NCBI GenBank assembly: GCA_002436085.1
Contig: DIXT01000032.1
Location: 1 to 29,875, forward strand
From: Anaerolineaceae bacterium UBA6073
GTDB taxonomy: Bacteria > Chloroflexota > Anaerolineae > Anaerolineales > Anaerolineaceae
Length of the DNA: 29,875 nucleotides
Direction: 5' to 3'
Shown: positions 24,144 through 29,875 of the stretch, one piece after another
Layout of the letters: every line of letters starts with the position of its first letter
Position numbering within the stretch: the stretch's first letter is position 1
Notes under the pieces: model-generated
Told to the model about the DNA's origin: nothing
Databases searched by the model: none
The model's input: only the letters and a program-made list of their open reading frames with translations
Translations under genes and position numbers: made by a program

Positions 24144-25529
24144 TCAGCCCAGGATCATTTTCCTGGAGGCTGCATTGTGTTTTTCAATATGGCGCGGAAG
24201 GTCCAGACTGACCAGCTCGCCGGCTTTCACGACCGCCTGCCCGCCGACCACAGTCCAATCCGCTTTGACGGATGCGCAGAATACCACTGCGGCTACCGGG
24301 TCCTGCCAGGCGCCGGTGTATTCCAGCCGGTTCAGGTTGACCGCAAAAAAGTCCGCGCACTTGCCGACTTCCAATGAACCGATGTCCTGCCGGCCAAGCA
24401 CGGCAGCCCCACCGCGCGTGGCAATGGAGAGCGCCTGGCGGGCAGTCATCAGCGGAGGCGCATCCGGCGCGGAACGGCTGGCGCCGTGCACGCCGCTGTT
24501 CAGGCGCGAGAGCAGCATCGCCAGGCGTGCTTCCGCCAGCATGTGCGAGCCGTCATTGCTGGCAGAGCCGTCTACGCCTAAACCCAACTTAACCCCGCGC
24601 GCAAGCATCTGCATCACCGGCGCGATGCCCGAGGCAAGGCGCATGTTGGAGGAGGGGCAATGCGCTACGCCGCAGCCGTGCCGGGCGTAAAGGTCCATTT
24701 CCGCTTCGTTCACGTGCACGCTGTGGGCAAACCAGACATCGCTGCCGATCCAATCCACCGCTTGCATGTATGCGACGGGTTTATAGCCGAATTTTTGCAG
24801 GCAGAAGTCGTCTTCGTCCTCCGTCTCCGCCAGATGCGTATGCAAATGCACGCCATATTCGCGGGCAAGCTTCGCGGATTCGCGCATCAGTTCGCCGGTT
24901 ACGCTGAAAGGCGAGCAGGGCGCCAGCACGATTTGCAGCTTGGAGCCGGGCTTTGGGTCGTGGTAGCGTTCTATCAAGCGCTGACTATCCCGCAGAATGG
25001 CTTCTTCGCTGTCGACCACCGAGTCCGGCGGCAAACCGCCCTTGGATTCGCCCAGGCTCATCGAACCGCGCGCGGCGTGCAAACGTAGGCCGATTTCAGC
25101 GGCGGCATCAATTTCGTCATCGAGGCGGGAACCGTTGGGGAACAGGTACAGATGATCCGAAGTGGTCGTGCAGCCGGAGAGCGCCAGTTCTGCCAGCGCG
25201 GTTTGCGTGCTGATGAAGACTGCCTCGGGGTCCATGCGCGCCCAAATCGGATAGAGGGTCTTAAGCCAGTTGAACAGGTTCGCGTCCTGCGCAGCAGGCA
25301 GCGCGCGGGTAAGCGTCTGATAAAAGTGATGGTGGGTGTTGATGAGTCCCGGCAGGACAATATGCCCGGCCAGGTCAAGGACTTCGTCCGCCTCCGCAGG
25401 AAGTTCTGCCGCGGGGCCAATCTGTTCGATAAACCCATCCCGGCAAAAGATGGCGGCATCCCGCATTTCGCGGTCTTGCGCGTCCATTGTCACAATCAGA
25501 GCGGCGTTTTTTACAAGCAGCGTGGACAT
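24144..25529 (-). CDS. Amidohydrolase, 8-oxoguanine deaminase type
   Basis: Protein of 461 residues of the amidohydrolase superfamily (TrzN/SsnA/guanine-deaminase branch). Metal and catalytic residues are in NTHHHFYQTL (His66/68), HLHTHLAE (His230-232, Glu235), FAHSVH (His269) and GVDGSASND (Asp320). The blocks TLYPIWARMDPE, SDHLYLFPNG, RGSMSLGESKGGLPPDS, LAPCSPFSV and HCPSSNMRLASGIAP are, from family knowledge, those of 8-oxoguanine deaminase, which converts 8-oxoguanine to urate plus ammonia. The sequence is often mislabelled hydroxydechloroatrazine ethylaminohydrolase. The ribosome site AAGGAG lies 7 nt before the ATG. Placed between folD and arcC, 24 and 31 nt away. Activity on related aminopurines or pterins is possible. 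Confidence 0.85.
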   Translation of the reverse strand: MSTLLVKNAALIVTMDAQDREMRDAAIFCRDGFIEQIGPAAELPAEADEVLDLAGHIVLPGLINTHHHFYQTLTRALPAAQDANLFNWLKTLYPIWARMDPEAVFISTQTALAELALSGCTTTSDHLYLFPNGSRLDDEIDAAAEIGLRLHAARGSMSLGESKGGLPPDSVVDSEEAILRDSQRLIERYHDPKPGSKLQIVLAPCSPFSVTGELMRESAKLAREYGVHLHTHLAETEDEDDFCLQKFGYKPVAYMQAVDWIGSDVWFAHSVHVNEAEMDLYARHGCGVAHCPSSNMRLASGIAPVMQMLARGVKLGLGVDGSASNDGSHMLAEARLAMLLSRLNSGVHGASRSAPDAPPLMTARQALSIATRGGAAVLGRQDIGSLEVGKCADFFAVNLNRLEYTGAWQDPVAAVVFCASVKADWTVVGGQAVVKAGELVSLDLPRHIEKHNAASRKMILG

Positions 25530-25553
25530 TCAGGTCTCCTTTCCTGTATCCGC

Positions 25554-26441
25554 TTAAGCAGAGGCGACGTCCGCCAGCTCACGGGCGCGCAGCGTGTTCT
25601 GTAAAAGCATGGCAATGGTCATGGGTCCCACGCCGCCGGGCACCGGGGTGATAGCGGAGGCGACTTCCAGAGCTTCCTCAAACGCGACATCACCCACCAG
25701 GCGCGAGCCTTTCGGTGCGGAGGCATCTCCCACGCGGTTGATACCCACATCAATGACGACCGCCCCCGGTTTGAGCCAGTCCCCGCGCACCATTTCAGGT
25801 TTCCCGATCGCGGCGATGAGGACATCCGCCTGGCGGACGACAGCGGGAAGATCGCGTGTTTTGGAATGGCAGATGGTAACCGTCGCGTCCGCCCGCAGGA
25901 GCAAAAGCGCCACAGGCATGCCGACGATATTGGAGCGCCCGAGCACGACCGCGTTCGCGCCAGCCAGCTGAGCGCCTGCTTTTTCAAGCAGTACCATCAC
26001 GCCGGCAGGGGTGCAGGGTATAAACAGGGGTTCGCGTCCTTTTTGCGCCAACCTGCCGATGTTCAGCGGATGAAAGCCGTCCACGTCTTTGGCAAGATCT
26101 ATCGCGCTGAGGACTCTTTCTTCGTTCAGGTGGGCAGGCAGAGGCAGCTGTACCAAGATGCCGTTCACCTCCGAGTCAGCGTTTAGCTGGCGCACCAGTG
26201 CTTCGACCTCTTCCTGGCTTGCATCAGCGGGCAGCGCGTGCCCGAATGAGCGGATGCCGACTTCGGCGCAGGCTTTTTGTTTGTTGCGCACGTACACCTG
26301 CGAGGCGGGGTTGTCGCCGACCAGCACTGTGGCAAGACCCGGTATAGGAAGCCCGCGGCTTAGGCGTTCATCCACTTTTTGTTTTACTTCCCAGCGAATC
26401 TCTGCCGCGATTTGTTTTCCATCGATCAGATGAGCTGTCAT
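25554..26441 (-). CDS. folD: Methylenetetrahydrofolate dehydrogenase/cyclohydrolase
   Basis: Bifunctional enzyme interconverting 5,10-methylene-, 5,10-methenyl- and 10-formyl-tetrahydrofolate. The 295 residues fit the family. The active-site tyrosine and lysine are in SQVYVRNKQKACAEVG (Tyr50, Lys54), with Asp121 in DVDGFHPLN, the nucleotide-binding GRSNIVGMP around 169-177 and the C-terminal TPVPGGVGPMT. AGAGGAAAC precedes the ATG. First gene of the eleven-gene minus block, driven by a promoter shared divergently with udk. In purine fermentation FolD would process the C1 unit released from formiminoglycine; it is also an ordinary housekeeping gene, so its position could be incidental. Confidence 0.97.
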   Translation of the reverse strand: MTAHLIDGKQIAAEIRWEVKQKVDERLSRGLPIPGLATVLVGDNPASQVYVRNKQKACAEVGIRSFGHALPADASQEEVEALVRQLNADSEVNGILVQLPLPAHLNEERVLSAIDLAKDVDGFHPLNIGRLAQKGREPLFIPCTPAGVMVLLEKAGAQLAGANAVVLGRSNIVGMPVALLLLRADATVTICHSKTRDLPAVVRQADVLIAAIGKPEMVRGDWLKPGAVVIDVGINRVGDASAPKGSRLVGDVAFEEALEVASAITPVPGGVGPMTIAMLLQNTLRARELADVASA

Positions 26442-26467
26442 GTTTCCTCTGTGCAGTTTGTGTAGAG

Positions 26468-26492
26468 ATTATACCCGAATAAACGGTATAAT
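26468..26492. promoter_or_regulatory. Symmetrical divergent promoter for folD and udk
   Basis: A perfect inverted repeat, ATTATACC (26468-26475) and GGTATAAT (26485-26492), contains the two -10 boxes, TATAAT facing left for folD (26473-26468) and TATAAT facing right for udk (26487-26492), with a 9-nt centre. The rightward transcript is predicted to begin on the A of the udk ATG (26499), so leaderless; the leftward one keeps a leader of about 20 nt with a Shine-Dalgarno. The -35 elements are weak on both sides, so an activator is possible. Confidence 0.6.
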
Positions 26493-26498
26493 TTGGCT

Positions 26499-27146
26499 AT
26501 GGAAAACAGCAGAGCCCCTTTGGTTATTGGCATCGCCGGCGCGTCCGGCTCCGGGAAAACAACGCTTGCTTCCGCAATCCTGGACGCGATCGGGCGCGAA
26601 AAAATCGCCTTTTTGCCGCATGATGCCTACTATCGCGACCAAGCTGAGCTCAGCTTTGAAGAGCGCCTGAAAATCAATTACGACCATCCTGATTCGCTGG
26701 AAAGCGACCTGCTGATCAAGCATATCCTTGCACTGAAATCCGGCAAGGCGGTCAAAAGACCGGTCTACGACTATAAACAGCACACGCGCTCAGCGGATGT
26801 TGTGGCGATTGAGCCCTGCCAGATTATAATGGTGGAAGGCATTCTGATTTTTTGGGAAGCGAAGCTGCGTAAAATGTTTGACATGAAAGTATTCGTGGAA
26901 ACCGATTCGGATATCTGCTTTATTCGTCGGCTTACCCGGGATATTGAAGAACGCGGGCGCACCGTGGAATCCGTGGTGAATCAATACCTTACAACCGTCC
27001 GCCCCAGCTATATTGACTTTGTGGAGCCTTCCAAACGCTTCGCGGATGTCATTATTCCCGAAGGGGGAAAAAATACCGTTGCCTTGGATATGGTCATCGC
27101 GCGCTTGCAGGGACTGCTGAATGGTGCAGACCAGCGCGGCGGGTAA
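26499..27146 (+). CDS. udk: Uridine kinase
   Basis: Phosphorylates uridine and cytidine to UMP and CMP (pyrimidine salvage). Protein of 215 residues, with the P-loop GIAGASGSGKT at 11-21, HDAYYRDQ and YDHPDSLESDL as in UK/PRK-family enzymes, KRPVYDYKQHTR, and the Walker-B-like IIMVEGILIF. The start is ATG at 26499; an in-frame TTG at 26493 lies at the edge of the TATAAT. No Shine-Dalgarno is seen. Its stop overlaps the next gene by 26 nt. Confidence 0.94.
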   Translation: MENSRAPLVIGIAGASGSGKTTLASAILDAIGREKIAFLPHDAYYRDQAELSFEERLKINYDHPDSLESDLLIKHILALKSGKAVKRPVYDYKQHTRSADVVAIEPCQIIMVEGILIFWEAKLRKMFDMKVFVETDSDICFIRRLTRDIEERGRTVESVVNQYLTTVRPSYIDFVEPSKRFADVIIPEGGKNTVALDMVIARLQGLLNGADQRGG

Positions 27147-27684
27147 AACCAAATTCACCCGAACGCAAGTTATCTGGCGGGTGCTCCTGCTGCTGATATT
27201 GGTTGCGGTTACGGTTGCGCTGTTCATCTTCAGAACCCAGGTGCAAGAGCTGCAGGCTTTCGGATACCCGGGCATTTTTCTTTTTTCCTTGCTTTCCAAC
27301 GCGACCATTTTGTTCCCGTTACCCGGGGTCGTGTTCACCTCGGCAATGGGTGCGGTCTTTAACCCCGGCTGGGTGGCGCTGGCTGCCGGTTTGGGAGCGG
27401 CTGTTGGCGAACTTTCGGGCTACCTGGCGGGCGTTAGCGGGCAGATTCTATTCAAAAACAATGACAAGTATGAGCAAGTGCTCGGGTGGATGCACAAGTA
27501 TGGCTTGTGGACGATTCTGGTGCTGGCGTTTATCCCCAATCCCTTGTTTGACATTGCCGGTTTCGCGGCAGGCAGCCTCAAAATCCCTGTCTGGAAGTTT
27601 CTGCTTTTCTGTGCGGTCGGAAAAATCATGAAAATGCTCGTGTTTGCGTTCCTTGGGGCGGGGATGTTTTTAATCTTTGCGTAA
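27121..27684 (+). CDS. VTT-domain (DedA/SNARE-associated-like) membrane protein
   Basis: Protein of 187 residues with 4 to 5 hydrophobic segments (about 17-38, 50-80, 90-105, 135-160, 165-187). The VTT core is recognisable: ALAAGLGAAVGELSGYLAG (the conserved Glu-x-x-GY of DedA/TVP38 proteins), followed by WMHKYGLWTILVLAFIPNPLFDIAGFAAG. Such proteins act in membrane homeostasis and lipid scrambling. Translation starts inside the end of udk, with AGGGA about 9 nt upstream of the ATG, so the two are coupled. A GTG directly after the ATG (27124) is an alternative. Confidence 0.82.
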   Translation: MVQTSAAGKTKFTRTQVIWRVLLLLILVAVTVALFIFRTQVQELQAFGYPGIFLFSLLSNATILFPLPGVVFTSAMGAVFNPGWVALAAGLGAAVGELSGYLAGVSGQILFKNNDKYEQVLGWMHKYGLWTILVLAFIPNPLFDIAGFAAGSLKIPVWKFLLFCAVGKIMKMLVFAFLGAGMFLIFA

Positions 27685-27712
27685 GCCAAAGCTTCTTTTA
27701 TGGGCTTGGCTT
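27683..27712. other. Possible hairpin after the VTT gene
   Basis: AAGCCAA (27683-27689) can pair with TTGGCTT (27706-27712) around a 16-nt loop, overlapping the TAA of the VTT gene. No U-run follows, so it is not called a terminator. Confidence 0.3.
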
Positions 27713-27735
27713 AGCGGCAGAAATTCCCTTTAAGT

Positions 27736-27741
27736 TATAAT
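27736..27741 (+). promoter_or_regulatory. -10 box of rsmG, apparently leaderless
   Basis: A perfect TATAAT ends 8 nt before the GTG at 27749, so transcription should begin at 27748-27749. A weak TTAGCG (27711-27716) is the nearest -35 candidate, 19 nt away. An in-frame ATG at 27740 would lie inside this box. Confidence 0.5.
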
Positions 27742-27748
27742 GCGGCAT

Positions 27749-28465
27749 GTGGAAACCTTTACGCAAAACACGCGCCAATTATTGGGGCTGCAGCTCAGCC
27801 GGGAGCAAATCGCCGCATTTAAGCTGCTCGAAGAGGAACTGCTGGAGTGGAACAACCGGTTTAACCTGACCGCAATTCGCGATAAAGAGGTCATAGAAAC
27901 CAAGCACTTCCTGGATTCGCTGACCTGTCTGATGGCGTTGGACCTTAACGCCGCTCCGCGCAGTCTGATTGACGTCGGCACAGGCGCGGGCTTTCCCGGC
28001 ATTCCCCTCAAGTTAATGCTGCCGAACATGCGGCTGACTTTGGTCGAATCCATCCAGAAAAAAGCCGGATTCTGCACGCACGTCGTGGAGAAGCTCGGTT
28101 TGCGCCAGGTGCAGATTCTGCCGGAGCGCGCCGAAGACGTCGGGCAGGACCCGGCTCACCGCGAAAGCTACGACCTGGCGACCGCCCGGGCGGTGGCTGC
28201 CATGCCTACGCTGGTCGAGTATTTGCTGCCGCTTGTGCGCATAGGCGGGCTTGTCATCATGCAGAAAGGCGAGAGCGCCCAGTTGGAAGCGCTTAAAAGT
28301 GAAAAAGTTATCCAACGGCTGGGCGGCAAAATCCGCGTCATTTTACCTGTGGAGCTCCCGGGCGTAGCGGACGAACGCTACCTGGTGGTGCTGGAAAAAG
28401 TCGCGCGCACCTCGGCGGAGTATCCGCGGCGCACCGGCTTGCCTGCCAAACAACCGCTTGCGTAA
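27749..28465 (+). CDS. rsmG: 16S rRNA (guanine527-N7)-methyltransferase
   Basis: Methylates N7 of G527 in the 530 loop of 16S rRNA, using SAM. The 238-residue length matches RsmG/GidB. The N-terminal helices carry EELLEWNNRFNLTAIRDKEV with the family's WN-x-x-(F/I)NLT, and the SAM motif DVGTGAGFPGIPLKL is followed by ESIQKKAGF. The C-terminal region includes ATARAVAAMPTLVEY and VIMQKGE. The GTG at 27749 is preferred over the ATG at 27740 because that ATG overlaps the TATAAT; the two differ by three residues. No Shine-Dalgarno is present. Confidence 0.94.
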   Translation: METFTQNTRQLLGLQLSREQIAAFKLLEEELLEWNNRFNLTAIRDKEVIETKHFLDSLTCLMALDLNAAPRSLIDVGTGAGFPGIPLKLMLPNMRLTLVESIQKKAGFCTHVVEKLGLRQVQILPERAEDVGQDPAHRESYDLATARAVAAMPTLVEYLLPLVRIGGLVIMQKGESAQLEALKSEKVIQRLGGKIRVILPVELPGVADERYLVVLEKVARTSAEYPRRTGLPAKQPLA

Positions 28466-28535
28466 AGTTTTACTGCCGCGCCGTGCAACTAAACAGCATT
28501 GGGCGGGGTTAATTTCCTTAAGATAAAAGATAAAC

Positions 28536-29477
28536 ATGACCGCGAATTCCCTACCAAACCTGATGTTTGTATGCGCCCTGGAGCCGAAAACCCTGCGCGC
28601 GCTGTTTGAGGATCGATTCGTGCTTGACGACCTGAAAAGTCTGGAAGCGGGCGCGGCGTTGGTGGTGCGGGATTTTTCTGATGAACGCGCTCAGGCGGTG
28701 CGCTTGTTGAACAAACTCGGAATTCCGGTATCCGCGTGGCTGCTGCTGCCGGGTGAACAGGGCAGTTGGCTGGATCCCACCCATGCCGCGCAGGCTGGCG
28801 AGCTTTACCAGGCTCTGACGCATTGGTCTGCGCAAAAAGGGCTGCGCTGGTCAGCGGTCGGCTTTGGCGCGCTTCCCGCGGAGGAAAGAGCCCTTGGCAA
28901 GCGCAATTCCGCGCAGATGTCGGATTCCAAGGTTAGTACGCTGCTTGACCAGGCGCACGCGGACGGTTTTGCGGTTGAGCTGGTATACACCCTGCCTGAA
29001 GCGCACACCAGTCAGAAAGCTTTGCTCCATGCGCGCAGGAGAACGACAGAATGTTTGCCTGGCGCGGAACGCTGCATCAGGCTGCACTCTTTTGAAGGCG
29101 TGAGCTTGGGGGAGGACTCTGCTCAAGAGGATGGAGCAGTGTGCGTCAGCAGTACACATGGAAACCTGAGCCTGGGCAATCCGAGCGTAGAGGAACCCAA
29201 GACCTGGCAGGAATTCGCGCGCGAAGTTCGCGCCGCCCGCCAGAAAAGCAGCGCCGTGTACGTGTTCACGTTGGAGGCTTGCGCGAAACAGGGCTTTTTG
29301 GACCGCCTGGTGACGTTGGATTGGAGCGGTCAGGCGCAGAGCGGCTCTGAGCTCACAAGACGCGTCATGCTTACCCCCAGAGGAGTTTTGAATAGAAAAC
29401 GCTGGCTCGGGTTTGCGGCGCTGGCGGGTTTCGTGGGAAGTGCTTTGCTGATCGCGAAGAAGAAGCGGAAGACCTAG
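28536..29477 (+). CDS. Unknown protein with C-terminal membrane anchor
   Basis: Protein of 313 residues, not assigned to a named family. The main part (1-285) has alternating strands and helices. The stretches NKLGIPVSAWLLLPG, HWSAQKGLRWSAVGFGALP and TLLDQAHADGFAVELVYTLP look like successive beta-alpha units of a TIM-barrel or glycosidase-like fold. One hydrophobic helix near 291-307 is followed by KKKRKT, so the protein is probably tail-anchored with the bulk on one side of the membrane; there is no N-terminal signal peptide. It stands 70 nt after rsmG, with TAAGAT near 28519 as a possible -10 and no Shine-Dalgarno. Function unknown. Confidence 0.65.
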   Translation: MTANSLPNLMFVCALEPKTLRALFEDRFVLDDLKSLEAGAALVVRDFSDERAQAVRLLNKLGIPVSAWLLLPGEQGSWLDPTHAAQAGELYQALTHWSAQKGLRWSAVGFGALPAEERALGKRNSAQMSDSKVSTLLDQAHADGFAVELVYTLPEAHTSQKALLHARRRTTECLPGAERCIRLHSFEGVSLGEDSAQEDGAVCVSSTHGNLSLGNPSVEEPKTWQEFAREVRAARQKSSAVYVFTLEACAKQGFLDRLVTLDWSGQAQSGSELTRRVMLTPRGVLNRKRWLGFAALAGFVGSALLIAKKKRKT

Positions 29478-29536
29478 GGTTCTTTCGTTTAATTGAGTCC
29501 TCGCGGCTGGGGAGTAGATTAGCTCAGGTCTTCGAA

Positions 29537-29565
29537 GTAGGGCAGCCTGCGTTTTTCAAGCTGCC
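29537..29565 (+). repeat. REP-type hairpin, copy 3 (single)
   Basis: A 29-nt element starting with GTAG, with arms GGCAGC (29541-29546) and GCTGCC (29560-29565) around a 13-nt loop that contains TGCGTTTTTCAA. It matches copy 2 at about 25 of 29 positions, with a G-to-A and C-to-T pair that keeps base pairing. It lies more than 23 kb from copies 1 and 2. Confidence 0.7.
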
Positions 29566-29647
29566 GCACAGGTAAATCAGATTAGTTTTCCTGGATAATC
29601 GATAATGTCGGCTTGGTAGGCGCAACCCAAGCTGCCAGCAAAGAAAG

Positions 29648-29875
29648 TCTTTTTACCTTCTCTTGGGAGAAGGTGCCCGCAGGGCGGATGAGGGTCTTTT
29701 GACCTTCTCTTGGGAGAAGGTGCCCGCAGGGCGGATGAGGGTCTTTGAACCTTTTCTTGGGAGAAGGTGACCGCAGGGCGGATGGGGGTCTTTTGACCTT
29801 CTCTTGGGAGAAGGTGCCCGCAGGGCGGATGAGGGTCTGTTGACCTTCTCCAGGGAGAAGGTGCCCGCAGGGCGG
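29648..29875. repeat. 47-bp tandem repeat array, at least five copies, truncated by window end
   Basis: Units repeat with a 47-bp period (ACCTTCTC-type starts at 29655, 29702, 29749, 29796 and 29843). Each unit has two small palindromes, CCTTCTC/GAGAAGG around TTGG, and GCCC/GGGC around GCA, followed by GGATGAGGGTC. Copy 3 is the most degraded (CTTTTC, GACCGC, GGGGG), copy 5 has CAGG in the loop, and copy 1 lacks one base. The motif resembles a short palindromic sequence found dispersed in many bacterial genomes (from memory). Confidence 0.9.

Larger units (their letters stand above)
29478..29875. other. Gene-free end of the window with repeats
   Basis: No open frame that looks like a gene. 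It holds a REP-type hairpin at 29537-29565 and, from 29648 to the end, a 47-bp tandem array. The stretch 29566-29647 shows nothing recognisable. Confidence 0.75.

Noticed and set aside
17347..26441. Calling the block the E. coli-type yge/yqe/ssnA urate cluster
   Set aside because: Only the hydantoinase, carbamate kinase and amidohydrolase have direct counterparts. YgeW, YgeY, YgfK and xanthine dehydrogenase relatives are absent and the PLP enzyme is of another type, so only a functional parallel is proposed.
27683..27712. Terminator after the VTT gene
   Set aside because: The hairpin has a 16-nt loop and no T-run, and the rsmG promoter follows at once.
29648..29875. Possible CRISPR array because of regular palindromic repeats
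   Set aside because: The 47-bp units are directly adjacent with no unique spacers, and the whole period is repeated. This is a tandem repeat.

Overview
The window is a 29.9 kb stretch of a fairly GC-rich bacterial chromosome with dense, mostly co-directional genes. The gene set suggests an anaerobic member of Chloroflexota, most likely class Anaerolineae. It includes a carboxypeptidase Taq, a vWA-like/FHA membrane protein, an orphan Hyf/Nuo-like membrane trio, an 8-oxoguanine deaminase-type amidohydrolase next to a hydantoinase, and SelB. That placement rests on remembered gene content and not on a marker gene, so it is moderate at best. No rRNA, tRNA or CRISPR array was found.

Layout, left to right. 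(1) Positions 125-5176, minus strand: an apparent operon xpt - guaA - six-segment membrane protein - vWA-like/FHA receptor-like protein, closed by a small terminator at about 73-92. (2) 5328-6128, minus: a PhzF-family isomerase. (3) 6129-6798: a 670-bp gene-free stretch. It holds a decayed insertion sequence (inverted ends plus the last ~74 codons of its transposase), a 15-bp direct repeat around it, a 25-bp tandem duplication and an inverted pair of REP-type hairpins (a REPIN). (4) 6799-7980, plus: a secreted L,D-transpeptidase, convergent with (5) 13641-8063, minus: coiled-coil protein - selB - D-3-phosphoglycerate dehydrogenase - M32 carboxypeptidase; a strong bidirectional terminator separates the two. 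(6) 26441-13700, minus: eleven genes with no gap above 57 nt: folD - 8-oxoguanine deaminase-like - carbamate kinase - threonine synthase-like - GT2 glycosyltransferase - TrpB-like PLP enzyme - unknown - dihydropyrimidinase - three Hyf/Nuo-like membrane subunits. (7) 26499-29477, plus: uridine kinase, VTT/DedA membrane protein, rsmG and an unknown tail-anchored protein. (8) 29478-29875: gene-free, with a third REP hairpin and a 47-bp tandem array that runs off the window.

The most interesting unit is the 12.7-kb minus-strand block. An amidohydrolase that would turn 8-oxoguanine into urate, a cyclic-amide hydrolase, an ATP-yielding carbamate kinase, two ammonia-handling PLP enzymes and a folate C1 enzyme are a plausible set for anaerobic purine or pyrimidine catabolism. 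It is reminiscent of, but clearly not the same as, the E. coli yge/yqe/ssnA purine region. The membrane trio at the end of the block has no hydrophilic partners and appears to have replaced the key antiporter lysine.

A second pattern is regulatory. Several plus-strand genes have a perfect TATAAT about 6-7 nt before the start codon and no Shine-Dalgarno, which predicts leaderless mRNAs; most minus-strand operon genes carry ordinary Shine-Dalgarno sequences.
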